Below are positions 1 to 7,152 of a stretch of 9,671 nucleotides of DNA, piece after piece; positions within the stretch are counted from its first letter, which is position 1; the number at the start of each line of letters is the position of its first letter. Source of the DNA: Verrucomicrobiales bacterium (GTDB taxonomy: Bacteria > Verrucomicrobiota > Verrucomicrobiia > Limisphaerales > JAFMIX01); the NCBI GenBank assembly GCA_017853785.1, contig JAFMIX010000064.1, positions 1-9,671 of the forward strand. Direction: 5' to 3'. The notes beneath the pieces were generated by a model. That model saw nothing but the letters and a program-made list of their open reading frames with translations. It was not told the DNA's origin and ran no database searches. Position numbers and translations under genes: made by a program.

Positions 1-2
1 GT

Positions 3-785
3 TCCATCATTGCCTGGTTGATTGACCAGTCTCAATTGTTCAAGCACGCTGACGAGGACGTCCAATGGGTGATTCGACTGAGCCTCTTCCTTGGCTTCGG
101 TTACATCGGCATGATTCTCGCCATGCGCAGCAACAAGGAAGATTTCTCGCTCATCATCCCCTACGTCCGCTTCGCCCGCCAAAACAAACCGGACAATCTC
201 CTCGTGCTCGACACCAGCGTGATCATCGACGGCCGCATCGCCGACCTCATCGAGACCAATTTTCTCGAAGGCATCATCGTTGTGCCCCGCTTCGTGCTGC
301 GCGAACTCCAGCAGGTGGCCGATTCCCAGGATGCCGTCAAGCGCGCCCGCGGCCGCCGCGGCCTCGACATGCTCAACCGCATCAAACGCAACCAAAAAAT
401 CGAGGTCAAGATCCACGACGGTGATTTTCCCGAGGAAGTCGGCGTGGACGCCAAGCTCGTCCGCCTCGCCCGCAACCTCAACGCCAAACTCTTCACCAAC
501 GACTACAACCTTGGTAAAATCGCCGAACTTTCCGCCGTCGCCCACATCAACCTCCACGAGATTTCCAAGTCCCTCAAGGCCATCATCCTTCCCGGCGAAG
601 TCCTCAGCCTCAAGATCGTGCGCGAGGGCAAGGACAAGGGCCAGGGCGTCGGCTACCTGCCGGACGGCACCATGGTCGTCGTCAACAACGCTGCGAGCCG
701 TGTCGGCCAGCAGTTGGAAGTCACCGTGCAAAGCCTCATCCAGACCGGGGCCGGCGTCATCGTGTTCGCCGACATCCGCACCTGA
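3..785 (+). CDS. Membrane-anchored PIN/TRAM domain protein (YacL-like), 5' truncated
   Basis: The reading frame is already open at the window edge, so the true start lies upstream; 260 residues are visible. Numbering from the first whole codon, residues 1-7 look like the end of one membrane helix and about 22-42 form another (WVIRLSLFLGFGYIGMILAM). A PIN nuclease domain follows at about 65-190, with its acidic residues in LDTSVIIDGR (D70), RELQ (E101), GVDAKLV (D149) and TNDYNL (D167). A TRAM-type RNA-binding beta-barrel fills about 191-260. This order, membrane helices then PIN then TRAM, is that of Bacillus YacL and related proteins. All four acidic residues are present, so metal-dependent ribonuclease activity is plausible, but the substrate is unknown. 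It is the first visible gene of a plus-strand run with DUF2007 and glcD; 19 bases separate its TGA from the next ATG. Family assignment is firm, exact role is not. Confidence 0.93.
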   Translation, partial: SIIAWLIDQSQLFKHADEDVQWVIRLSLFLGFGYIGMILAMRSNKEDFSLIIPYVRFARQNKPDNLLVLDTSVIIDGRIADLIETNFLEGIIVVPRFVLRELQQVADSQDAVKRARGRRGLDMLNRIKRNQKIEVKIHDGDFPEEVGVDAKLVRLARNLNAKLFTNDYNLGKIAELSAVAHINLHEISKSLKAIILPGEVLSLKIVREGKDKGQGVGYLPDGTMVVVNNAASRVGQQLEVTVQSLIQTGAGVIVFADIRT

Positions 786-804
786 TCCAGCCGGAGCGCG
801 CGCC

Positions 805-1029
805 ATGCAACTCGTCACCGTATTCCAGGGTTTCAATCCCGCCGAAGCGCAGCTCGTCTGTTCGCAGCTCGAAGCGGCGGGGTTCAATCCTTTCGTGGCC
901 GACGAGCTCGCCGCCTTGAGCGTGGAAGGTTACTCCATGGCGGTCGGCGGCGTCCGCGTGCAGGTGCCGCAAGACCAGGTCGCCGCCGCCAAAGAATTTC
1001 TCTCCAGTCCCAACTCCGATCCGCAATGA
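805..1029 (+). CDS. Small DUF2007-family protein
   Basis: This 74-residue soluble protein has the ferredoxin-like pattern of DUF2007, often labelled a putative signal-transducing protein. It opens with a beta strand (LVTVFQGFNPAEAQLV), then a helix ending in LEAAGFNPFV. A second strand pair follows (YSMAVGGVRVQVP), then a final helix with the typical AAKEFL ending. Family members place an LLxxxGI-like segment and a GGxxVxVP segment at these same positions. The ATG at 805 was chosen because GGAG lies 8 bases upstream (793-796) and the domain starts right at this methionine; the frame is open further upstream but only as a shadow of the PIN/TRAM gene. The TGA overlaps the ATG of the next gene by four bases (ATGA), so the two are probably translationally coupled. 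Molecular function is not established for the family. Confidence 0.85.
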   Translation: MQLVTVFQGFNPAEAQLVCSQLEAAGFNPFVADELAALSVEGYSMAVGGVRVQVPQDQVAAAKEFLSSPNSDPQ

Positions 1030-2408
1030 AAACTCCTCGTTGGCGAAACAAGTTGATCGAACTGCAACACCTGCTCTCGCCCGGCGAAATCAGTTTCGAG
1101 AAGTCCGTCTGCGAAGCGCATAACGGCGACAAATGGTTTGCCAGTCACGCGCCTCACGCCGTCGCCCTGCCCCGCAGCACCGAATCCGTCTCCGCCCTGC
1201 TCCGCTTCGCCTCGCACCACCGGATTCCCGTTACTCCGCGCGGGGCCGGCTTCGGTTATGTCGGCGGCTGCGTGCCCGTGCGCGGCGGCATCGCTCTCTC
1301 CCTCGCCCGGCTCAATCGCATCAAGGAGATCAACGCCCGCGACTTCGTCGTCGTCACCCAGGCCGGCGTCGTCACCAAAGATCTGCAAGACGCCGTCGAG
1401 CGCAAAGGGCTTTATTATCCGCCCGATCCCGCGAGCCGTGCGGACAGCTTTATCGGCGGCAATATCGCCACCAACGCCGGCGGTCCGCGCTGCCTCAAAT
1501 ACGGCGTCACGCGCGACTACGTCCTCGGCCTCCGCGTCGTCCTCGCTTGCGGAGCGGTCGTCCACCTCGGCGGCCGTTGCCACAAAAACAAGACCGGTTT
1601 CGACCTGCACCGCCTCTTTGTCGGCTCGGAAGGGATGCTCGGAATCGTCACCGAGGCCACGTTGAAATTGATTCCGCTCCCGCCGTATCGCGCCTGCCTC
1701 GCCGTGGGATTCAATTCCACCGCCGCCGCCGCGCGGACGCTGGCGGCGATTTTCCGTGCGGGTATTTTGCCCAGCGCGCTGGAAATCGCTGATGAATTCA
1801 CCCTCGCCGCCGCGCACAAGCACACCGGCAGCAAGCGCCTCCTCGGCTGCTCCGCCATGCTCATCGTGGAACTCGACGGCCAGAAAAATTCCGTCGGCTG
1901 CGAGATGCTTGAGTTGCAGAAACTCGTGAACCGCCAGTCGCCCATGTTCGTGCAAGCCGGCCTCGGCGCGCAGAAGTGCGAAGAAATCTGGGGGTTGCGC
2001 CGCCAGTTCTCTACCGCGCTCAAAGCCAGCGGCCTTAAAAAACTCAACGAAGACGTCGTCGTTCCGCGCGGCCGACTCGAAGACCTGCTCAAATTCGCCG
2101 GGCGGCTGCAAAAGAAAATCAATCTCCCCATCGCCTGCTTCGGTCATGCCGGTGACGGCAACATCCACGTCAACATCATGCTCGACCTGAAAGACCCCGA
2201 CGCCGTGAAGCGCGGGCAGCGCGGGCTGGACGAACTGTTCAAGCAGGTCCTCGCCTGGGACGGCGCCATCACCGGCGAACACGGCATCGGCCTCGCGAAG
2301 AAGAAGTGGTGGCCGGACGCCGTCTCGCCCGAGGTGCTCGCGCTGCATCACACTGTGAAGATGGCCCTCGACCCGCGCGGGATTTTGAATCCGGGGAAAT
2401 TTGTCTGA
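1026..2408 (+). CDS. FAD-linked oxidase, glycolate oxidase subunit GlcD type
   Basis: A 460-residue flavoprotein of the GlcD / D-lactate dehydrogenase group, which oxidises 2-hydroxy acids to 2-oxo acids. The N-terminal FAD_binding_4 domain shows TPRGAGFGYVGG (70-81), PPDPASRADSFIGGNIATNA (132-151), GPRCLKYGVTRDYVLGL (153-169) and LFVGSEGMLGIVTEATLKLI (197-216). The C-terminal FAD oxidase domain shows DVVVPRGRLEDLL (343-355), the metal/substrate motif GHAGDGNIHVNI (373-384), GEHGIGLAKKK (417-427) and DPRGILNPGKFV (449-460). Length is close to that of E. coli GlcD (about 499), slightly shorter. The pyrophosphate loop reads RGAGFGYVGG where many relatives have RGAGTGLSGG. No glcE or glcF follows, so it either works alone or with partners encoded elsewhere; the substrate could be glycolate, lactate or another hydroxy acid. 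The start at 1026 overlaps the DUF2007 stop. It is the last gene of the plus-strand run and converges on rsmI. Confidence 0.92.
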   Translation: MKTPRWRNKLIELQHLLSPGEISFEKSVCEAHNGDKWFASHAPHAVALPRSTESVSALLRFASHHRIPVTPRGAGFGYVGGCVPVRGGIALSLARLNRIKEINARDFVVVTQAGVVTKDLQDAVERKGLYYPPDPASRADSFIGGNIATNAGGPRCLKYGVTRDYVLGLRVVLACGAVVHLGGRCHKNKTGFDLHRLFVGSEGMLGIVTEATLKLIPLPPYRACLAVGFNSTAAAARTLAAIFRAGILPSALEIADEFTLAAAHKHTGSKRLLGCSAMLIVELDGQKNSVGCEMLELQKLVNRQSPMFVQAGLGAQKCEEIWGLRRQFSTALKASGLKKLNEDVVVPRGRLEDLLKFAGRLQKKINLPIACFGHAGDGNIHVNIMLDLKDPDAVKRGQRGLDELFKQVLAWDGAITGEHGIGLAKKKWWPDAVSPEVLALHHTVKMALDPRGILNPGKFV

Positions 2409-2416
2409 TTATTTTT

Positions 2417-2491
2417 GGAGGGATGAGCTCTGCGATTCCCTGAATTGAATCACCGAGTTTTGGTATCGGGCTTCGTAAAACTCAGCCCTCC
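2417..2491. terminator. Inverted repeats between convergent glcD and rsmI (possible bidirectional terminator)
   Basis: The 73-base gap between the glcD stop and the rsmI stop holds two nested inverted repeats. The outer arms are GGAGGGATGAG (2417-2427) and CTCAGCCCTCC (2481-2491), pairing 10 of 11 positions; the second arm runs into the last codons of rsmI. The inner arms are GAGTTTT (2455-2461) and AAAACTC (2477-2483). The two compete at 2481-2483, so only one can form at a time. Neither is followed by a clean T tract in either direction. A terminator role is inferred mainly from the convergent gene layout. Confidence 0.3.
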
Positions 2492-3189
2492 GAGATTCCC
2501 CGCACCAACACCACAAACTCCCCCTTCAGCGAACGTTTCCGGGTCAGTTCGATAATTTCCGCCGGGGTGCCGCGCAGGAATTCCTCGAACTTCTTCGTCA
2601 GCTCGCGCGCGAGGACCACCTGGCGCTCGGGGAAAACTTCGTTCAGCTCGCCCAGCAGCTTCTCGATGCGATACGGCGATTCGTAGAGCGCAAGCGTGCC
2701 GGCGAATTGTTTTAGTGCTTCCAGTTGATTGCGGCGTTGGCCGCTCTTGTGCGGGAGAAAGCCGATGAAGTGAAACTCATCCGTCGGCAGGCCGCTCGCC
2801 GTGAGCGCCGCGACCAGCGCGCACGCACCCGGCACAGCCTCCACGCGCAAACCCGCCGCCCGCGCCGCCTGCACCACGCGCTCGCCGGGGTCGCTGATGC
2901 CGGGACTGCCGGCGTCGGTGACAAGCGCCACCTTCTCGCCGCGCTTGAGCCGCTCGAGAATCTCCTCGCTGCGCTTGGCTTCGTTGAACTGGAAATAGCT
3001 AAGGAGCGGTTTGCTGATGCCGAAATGTTTCAGGAGCTGCCCGCTGTGGCGCGTGTCTTCGGCCGCGACGACGTCGCACTCCTTGAGCACGCGCAACGCG
3101 CGGAGTGTGATGTCCTCGAGGTTGCCGATGGGCGTGGCGACGAGATAAAGCGTGCCGGGCGTGAGCGGAGGCAACGAAGGTATATCCAT
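2482..3189 (-). CDS. rsmI: 16S rRNA (cytidine-1402 2'-O)-methyltransferase RsmI
   Basis: A 235-residue member of the tetrapyrrole methylase fold (TP_methylase family), which uses S-adenosylmethionine to methylate the ribose of C1402 in the decoding centre of 16S rRNA. Signature segments are GTLYLVATPIGNLEDITLRA (12-31), AAEDTRHSGQLLKHF (42-56), VALVTDAGSPGISDPGERV (86-104), VPGACALVAALTASGLP (118-134), then FIGFLPHKSG, LYESPYRIEKLL and LARELTKKFEE toward the C terminus. E. coli RsmI has about 286 residues; this one stops shortly after the methylase domain and lacks the extra C-terminal segment, as many shorter homologues do. The ATG at 3189 fits the family N terminus. It lies 7 bases after the dxr stop with no Shine-Dalgarno site, consistent with co-transcription from cdsA-dxr. 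Identification is firm. Confidence 0.95.
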   Translation of the reverse strand: MDIPSLPPLTPGTLYLVATPIGNLEDITLRALRVLKECDVVAAEDTRHSGQLLKHFGISKPLLSYFQFNEAKRSEEILERLKRGEKVALVTDAGSPGISDPGERVVQAARAAGLRVEAVPGACALVAALTASGLPTDEFHFIGFLPHKSGQRRNQLEALKQFAGTLALYESPYRIEKLLGELNEVFPERQVVLARELTKKFEEFLRGTPAEIIELTRKRSLKGEFVVLVRGISEG

Positions 3190-3196
3190 TGCTTAA

Positions 3197-4342
3197 TTAT
3201 TTTGCTGCTTCCTTCCGCGCCCACGCATCCGCTTCCAAAATCTTTTCCAACGTCGGGTGATCCACGACTTGGTGCGCGTCCATTACGCGGCGGACAGTGG
3301 CGGTGATTTGCGGGAAGTTGATGCGGCGGTTCACGAAGGCGTCCACGGCCACTTCATTGGCGGCGTTGAACACGGCGGGCATCGTGCCGCAGGTGTCGCC
3401 GGCACGCCGCGCAAGGTCGATGGCGGGGAAACGGTCGGTATCCGGCGCTTCAAAGGTGAGCGCGCCGATCTTGGGAAAGTCGGTCTGGACGCGGTCGCTC
3501 GCGGCGCGCGCGGGATAGGTGAGCGCGCATTGAATGGGCAGGCACATGTCCGGCGTGGAGAGTTGCGCGATGAGCGAGCCGTCCACGAACTCCACCATCG
3601 AATGCACGATGCTCTGCGGATGCACAACGACGCCGACGCGCGCCATCTCGATGTCGAACAGCCAGCGCGCCTCGATCATCTCCAGTCCCTTGTTGAAAAG
3701 CGTGGCGGAATCAATCGTGATCTTGCGACCCATGACCCAGGAGGGATGTTTGAGCGCGCGTTCGACGGTGATCTCGGAGAATTTTTCCTTGGGCCAATCG
3801 GTCTTGTTGCGGAACGGCCCACCGCTGGCGGTGAGCCAGAGTTTGCGTACGGAGGAACTGGGTTTGCCATCGAGGCACTGGAAGATGGCGGAGTGTTCGC
3901 TGTCCACGGCGAGCACGCGGACGCCGTGCTTCTTGGCCTCGCGCATCACGATCTCGCCGGCCATGACGAGGATTTCCTTGGATGCGACGGCGATGTCCTT
4001 GCCGGCGCGGATGGCGGCAAGGGCGGGTTGCAATCCCGCCGTGCCGACGATGGCGATGAGGACGATGTCAGCCTCGGGCAACGTAGCAAGTTTCAGCAGA
4101 CCTTCGTTGCCGCAAAGGACTTTGACCTTCGTGCCGAAAGCGTTTTGCAAGTGGGTGGCCTTGGCGGGGTCGGTGATGGAGATGACTGCGGGCTGGTGTT
4201 TGCGCGTTTGCTCGGCGAGCAAGTCCGCGTTGCCGCCCGCCGCGAGGCCGATAAGGCGGATCTGGTCGGGCAGGTCTTCCGCGACCTTGACGGTGCTGGT
4301 GCCGATGCTGCCGGTGCTACCGAGGAGAACGACGTTCTTCAT
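3197..4342 (-). CDS. dxr: 1-deoxy-D-xylulose 5-phosphate reductoisomerase
   Basis: A 381-residue DXP reductoisomerase (IspC), the NADPH- and divalent-metal-dependent cytosolic enzyme that converts DXP to 2-C-methyl-D-erythritol 4-phosphate, the committed step of the MEP isoprenoid pathway. The nucleotide-binding loop is LLGSTGSIGTSTVKV (6-20). The metal site is AVDSEHSAIFQCL, with D147 and E149, together with E221 in DSATLFNKGLEMIEA. Further family motifs are ASKE (120-123), TASGGPF (171-177), HPSWVMGRKITI (199-210), the flexible-lid segment VHPQSIVHSMVEFVDGS (240-256) and VFNAANEVAVDAF (324-336). The length is slightly below E. coli Dxr (398), with no key residue missing. Its ATG follows the cdsA TAA by one base and its stop is 7 bases before rsmI, so it is the middle gene of a tight three-gene run. 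The cdsA-dxr pairing is common in bacteria. Confidence 0.97.
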   Translation of the reverse strand: MKNVVLLGSTGSIGTSTVKVAEDLPDQIRLIGLAAGGNADLLAEQTRKHQPAVISITDPAKATHLQNAFGTKVKVLCGNEGLLKLATLPEADIVLIAIVGTAGLQPALAAIRAGKDIAVASKEILVMAGEIVMREAKKHGVRVLAVDSEHSAIFQCLDGKPSSSVRKLWLTASGGPFRNKTDWPKEKFSEITVERALKHPSWVMGRKITIDSATLFNKGLEMIEARWLFDIEMARVGVVVHPQSIVHSMVEFVDGSLIAQLSTPDMCLPIQCALTYPARAASDRVQTDFPKIGALTFEAPDTDRFPAIDLARRAGDTCGTMPAVFNAANEVAVDAFVNRRINFPQITATVRRVMDAHQVVDHPTLEKILEADAWARKEAAK

Positions 4343-4343
4343 T

Positions 4344-5255
4344 TTAAGTGTGCGTCAGGACATGCCGCAGGTAGAGATACATGATGGGGGCATTAAACAG
4401 CAGGCTGTCGAGCAAATCGAGGATGCCGCCGATGCCGGGGAAGAATTTGCCCGAGTCCTTCACGCCGGCCTCGCGCTTGAAAAGTGATTCGATCAGGTCG
4501 CCCACAACGGCCGTCATGCTCAGAATGAGGCCGAGGATGACGGCGTTTGCCGGCGTCATGCCGGCCATGTGCTCTCCAAACAGGTGGGCGAATCCGAGGC
4601 TCGCCGCGGTGGAAACGACTATCGCGCCGACGAAGCCCTCCCAGGTCTTGCCCGGGCTGATACGTGGGATCATCTTGTGTTTGCCGATGAGCGAGCCGGT
4701 GAGATACGCGCCCATGTCGCTGAACTTGGTGACAAGAATGAAGTAGAGGACGTAGTATTTACCGTCCACGCCGGGGAAGAAGTTGATTTTCTGGATGAAG
4801 TTCAACAGCCACGGCACATACATGAAGCCGAAGATAGTGGTGGAGATGGCGAGGATGCCCGCGGTGTTACTGCGGGAGACGAATTGCCGCACGCACAAGC
4901 CGATCACGAAGAGGATGAGCAGGCCGGTCTCGAAGTCGTTCACCCGCGAGGGTGAGTTCGCGAGGCCGAGCCAGCCCTGAAAATGCGCGAATGTGCCGGC
5001 CAGCAACAAAATCCCGGCCAGCAAGCCGCTCCACTTGAAGCACACGAGGCCGCGCTTGGCCATGATGCCGTAGAATTCCAGCAGTCCGCTCGTCGCGAGC
5101 GTGACCATCAACAGCAGAAAGACGCAATCGGAGACCGCCTTGTGCCCGGAGAACAGTGCCGTGAGAATGACCGTCCACAGCACCACCGTGCTGGCCAGCC
5201 GGTTGAAAAAGATCCGCACCTTGGAAACGGGCGCAACGATGGTGGCTTCAGACAT
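4344..5255 (-). CDS. cdsA: Phosphatidate cytidylyltransferase (CDP-diglyceride synthase)
   Basis: A 303-residue integral inner-membrane enzyme that joins CTP and phosphatidic acid to give CDP-diacylglycerol, the precursor of bacterial phospholipids. About eight hydrophobic segments are visible, for example around 22-36, 43-57, 74-92, 110-125, 138-155, 205-225 and 236-256. The family core is TKFSDMGAYLTGSLIGKHK (176-194), ISPGKTWEGF (199-208), and the C-terminal signature SLFKREAGVKDSGKFFPGIGG (257-277) followed by ILDLLDS. Against the classical pattern PGHGGxxDRxD, the His is Ile (275) and the Arg is Leu (281). The catalytic and metal-binding acidic residues (D180, D253, K266-D267, D280, D283) are kept, and PGIGG or PGLGG variants occur in other phyla. 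The ATG at 5255 has no Shine-Dalgarno site. It is the first gene of the cdsA-dxr-rsmI run, and uppS is not next to it. Confidence 0.94.
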   Translation of the reverse strand: MSEATIVAPVSKVRIFFNRLASTVVLWTVILTALFSGHKAVSDCVFLLLMVTLATSGLLEFYGIMAKRGLVCFKWSGLLAGILLLAGTFAHFQGWLGLANSPSRVNDFETGLLILFVIGLCVRQFVSRSNTAGILAISTTIFGFMYVPWLLNFIQKINFFPGVDGKYYVLYFILVTKFSDMGAYLTGSLIGKHKMIPRISPGKTWEGFVGAIVVSTAASLGFAHLFGEHMAGMTPANAVILGLILSMTAVVGDLIESLFKREAGVKDSGKFFPGIGGILDLLDSLLFNAPIMYLYLRHVLTHT

Positions 5256-5263
5256 CGCGGGCG

Positions 5264-5292
5264 AAAGTAGCAGGCGCGGGTGGGGTTGCCAA
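5264..5292 (-). promoter_or_regulatory. Candidate sigma-70-type promoter for cdsA-dxr-rsmI
   Basis: On the minus strand, TTGGCA (5292-5287; 5 of 6 to the -35 consensus) is separated by 17 bases from TACTTT (5269-5264; 3 of 6 to the -10 consensus). The -10 is preceded by TGC, matching an extended -10 (TGn). The predicted transcription start would be near 5257, only about two bases before the cdsA ATG at 5255. That implies a leaderless or nearly leaderless message and agrees with the missing Shine-Dalgarno site. The prediction is by eye; the -10 is weak. Confidence 0.33.
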
Positions 5293-5297
5293 TTTCC

Positions 5298-5360
5298 GAT
5301 TTTCAGGCGTCAACTGCCAGCGGCAATCTTCGTGCCCGATCCGAAGCCAGACTGAAAATC
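5298..5360 (-). other. 63-nt potential three-way-junction RNA between permease gene and cdsA
   Basis: On the minus strand the whole 63 bases can be assigned to one fold. The outer stem is GATTTTCAG (5360-5352) with CTGAAAATC (5306-5298), nine perfect pairs. Arm 1 is CTTCG (5346-5342) with CGAAG (5332-5328) and a 9-base loop. Arm 2 is ATTGCC (5327-5322) with GGCAGT (5318-5313) and a 3-base loop, directly abutting arm 1, which would allow coaxial stacking. Arm 2 contains a U-G pair that would become A-C on the opposite strand, favouring a minus-strand RNA. The outer stem begins inside the permease TGA. No T tract follows, so it is not a typical intrinsic terminator. It may be a 3' structure of the transporter message or an element upstream of cdsA. 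Confidence 0.35.
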
Positions 5361-6240
5361 ATGCTTTGTCCGAAGCCGCAACTTCGCGCCGCCCGCGCCC
5401 AAACATTCGCCCCACCGCCGCCGCCAGCAACGCCACGCCAAGCGCACACACGATCGCCGCACCTGTCGGCACGTCGAGTTGGTAGGATGCGTAAAGTCCG
5501 CTGCCGCTCGCCAGCGTCGCCACACACCAGCCGATGACCAACCGTGCGCCCAGCGAACCTGCCAGATACGTTCCGCACGCCGCCGGCACGATGAGGTAGC
5601 TGAACACCATCAGCACGCCACCCACCTGCACGAAGCTCGTCACGATAAGCCCAAACAACGCGTAGAACAGGAAGTCCCAAAACCGCACGTTCAAGCCACC
5701 CCGCTCCGCGTGATCGGGTTCGAACGAGAGCTTGATGAATTGCCGCCGGAATATGAAGTGCACCACGGCGATGACAGCGTAGAGCGCGGCGGTCCTGCCG
5801 ATTTCCTGCGGCGTGACGGTGAGCAGATCGCCCACGAGCGTGCGCTGCAATTCTTCCTTGCCGTGCGGGCTTTTGCTCAAGAGCAGAATCCCCGCCGCCG
5901 CCGCCACAACGTAGATGATGCCGATGAGCGCTTCCTGCGGCACTCGATCGCGTTTGCCCGCGCGGGTGAAGGCGAACACCAACGCACCCGCGAGGGTGAA
6001 CCCGAGCGACCAGAAATAGTTGTGCGGATCGTCCGGCTCATGGCCGAGATAGAGGCACACGCACGTCCCGAGCGTGGCGACCTGCGCGAGCGCGAGGTCC
6101 ACAAAGATGACTTCGCGGCGGATGATGTGCAGGCCGTAATAGACGAGGATGCCGGGCAACACGAGGCACGCGACGAGCGGCCACTTCATTACGGAAAACA
6201 TTTCGGCCCATGTCAGAGGATTTGGAACATCAATGTTCAT
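5359..6240 (-). CDS. Metal (zinc/manganese) ABC transporter permease, ABC-3 family
   Basis: A 293-residue inner-membrane permease of the ZnuB/TroC/MntB family that forms the channel of a metal-ion ABC importer. About eight hydrophobic segments are present. Family motifs are GLHIIRREVIFVDLALAQVA (36-55), the short cytoplasmic PQEALIGIIYVVAAAAG (101-117), LVGDLLTVT (135-143), VQVGGVLMVFSYLIVPA (204-220) and SYQLDVPTGAAIV (252-264). Where ZnuB has LAHA in the first motif, this protein has LAQV (Q53), a form I recall from another subgroup of the family. The open frame continues 121 codons upstream of 6240, but that part is a shadow of the binding-protein gene. The ATG at 6240 is preferred because it lies two bases after that gene's TAA and begins the hydrophobic domain soon after. 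The ATP-binding subunit expected in such an operon is not here. Confidence 0.9.
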   Translation of the reverse strand: MNIDVPNPLTWAEMFSVMKWPLVACLVLPGILVYYGLHIIRREVIFVDLALAQVATLGTCVCLYLGHEPDDPHNYFWSLGFTLAGALVFAFTRAGKRDRVPQEALIGIIYVVAAAAGILLLSKSPHGKEELQRTLVGDLLTVTPQEIGRTAALYAVIAVVHFIFRRQFIKLSFEPDHAERGGLNVRFWDFLFYALFGLIVTSFVQVGGVLMVFSYLIVPAACGTYLAGSLGARLVIGWCVATLASGSGLYASYQLDVPTGAAIVCALGVALLAAAVGRMFGRGRREVAASDKA

Positions 6241-6242
6241 AA

Positions 6243-7145
6243 TTATTTTGTCAGCGCCTTCGTCAGCGAATTCACCAGATGATCCATCAAGGCGATATAA
6301 CCGCCCTCGGTGCCTTTTACGCCGCCCGGGAATTGCGCCACGTCCACAACCGCCGCGCCGGTCGCCCGCGCCACGGTCTCGGCGGTTTTGCGGTCCAGAT
6401 ACGGATCCACGATAATGACGCGCACCCCCTGCTCTTTCATCTTCGCAATCACGCCCGCCAGATGCGCGGCCGAGGGCGGACTGCCCGGCTTTGGTTCGAG
6501 GAAGAGGTTCATCTCCAGCCCGAACCGCTGCGCGAAGTAGCTCCAAGATTTGTGATACGACACAATCTTCGCCCCTTTGAACGGGGCAAATTGCGCCGTC
6601 CACTCGGTGAGCTTGGCGTCCAATTGCGCGCTGAACTTCGCGGCGTTGGCCTGAAACGTCTCGCCTGCGGCAGCATCACTTGCGGCGAACGCGGCGGCGA
6701 GGTGATGCGCCACAATCTTGGCGTTAGCCGGGTCTACGAGGTAATGCGGATTGCCCGCCGCGTGGATGTCGCCCTCGCTCCGGTCGAGCGTGGTTGGCAC
6801 TTCCAGCATCTGCACACCTTCGCAGCACCGCACGTTGCCCTTGGCGGCGGAGACAATCTTCGCATTGCGCGCCTGCTCGACGAGTTTGGGCAACCACCCG
6901 ACCTCCAAATCGGCCCCGCCGTGGATGAGCACATCGGCCCGGTTGAGCTTCACGATGAAGCTGGGTTTGGCGTCTACGAAATGCGGGTCTTCCGTGGGCC
7001 GCGTGAGCGTGGTGATGTCCACCCGGTCGCCGCCGACCTCGCGGGCGATGGCCGCGAGGTCGGGCGTGGTGCAGACGACGTTGAGTTTCGCCTGCGCGCT
7101 GAACGCGAGCAGGATTCCGGCGAAACCGAGCAAAAGTGTTCTCAT
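6243..7145 (-). CDS. Periplasmic metal-binding protein of ABC importer (ZnuA/TroA-like)
   Basis: A 300-residue cluster A-I substrate-binding protein that captures Zn2+ or Mn2+ in the periplasm and delivers it to the permease. Residues 1-19 are a signal peptide ending AFSAQA before KLNVVCTTPDLAAIAREVGG (20-39). Probable metal ligands are H55 (TEDPHFVDAKPS), H134 (GNPHYLVDPANAKIVA) and H198 (YHKSWSYFAQRFGL); a later carboxylate near DPYLDRKTA or in the C-terminal lobe may complete the site. Three histidines resemble TroA/ZnuA more than the Glu-containing manganese proteins, so zinc is somewhat favoured. There is no long His-rich loop of the ZnuA kind, but SEGDIHAAGNPHY (123-135) adds a nearby His. 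EPKPGSPPSAAHLAGVI is a family hallmark. It lacks a lipobox, so it is a soluble periplasmic protein. Its TAA is two bases from the permease ATG. Confidence 0.92.
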   Translation of the reverse strand: MRTLLLGFAGILLAFSAQAKLNVVCTTPDLAAIAREVGGDRVDITTLTRPTEDPHFVDAKPSFIVKLNRADVLIHGGADLEVGWLPKLVEQARNAKIVSAAKGNVRCCEGVQMLEVPTTLDRSEGDIHAAGNPHYLVDPANAKIVAHHLAAAFAASDAAAGETFQANAAKFSAQLDAKLTEWTAQFAPFKGAKIVSYHKSWSYFAQRFGLEMNLFLEPKPGSPPSAAHLAGVIAKMKEQGVRVIIVDPYLDRKTAETVARATGAAVVDVAQFPGGVKGTEGGYIALMDHLVNSLTKALTK

Positions 7146-7152
7146 AATTCAA

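Noticed and set aside
930..2351. Long 473-codon open frame on the minus strand
   Set aside because: It is antisense to glcD, has low-complexity Asp/Ala/Glu-rich composition and no recognisable motif; it arises from the strong codon bias of the real gene.
3257..4384. 375-codon open frame on the plus strand
   Set aside because: It lies antisense to dxr, whose motifs are complete; the translation is Gly/Asp/Ala-rich without domain features.
6241..6603. N-terminal 121-codon extension of the permease frame
   Set aside because: It overlaps the binding-protein gene out of frame, is Arg/Gly-rich and lacks membrane character; ATG 6240 gives the family N terminus.
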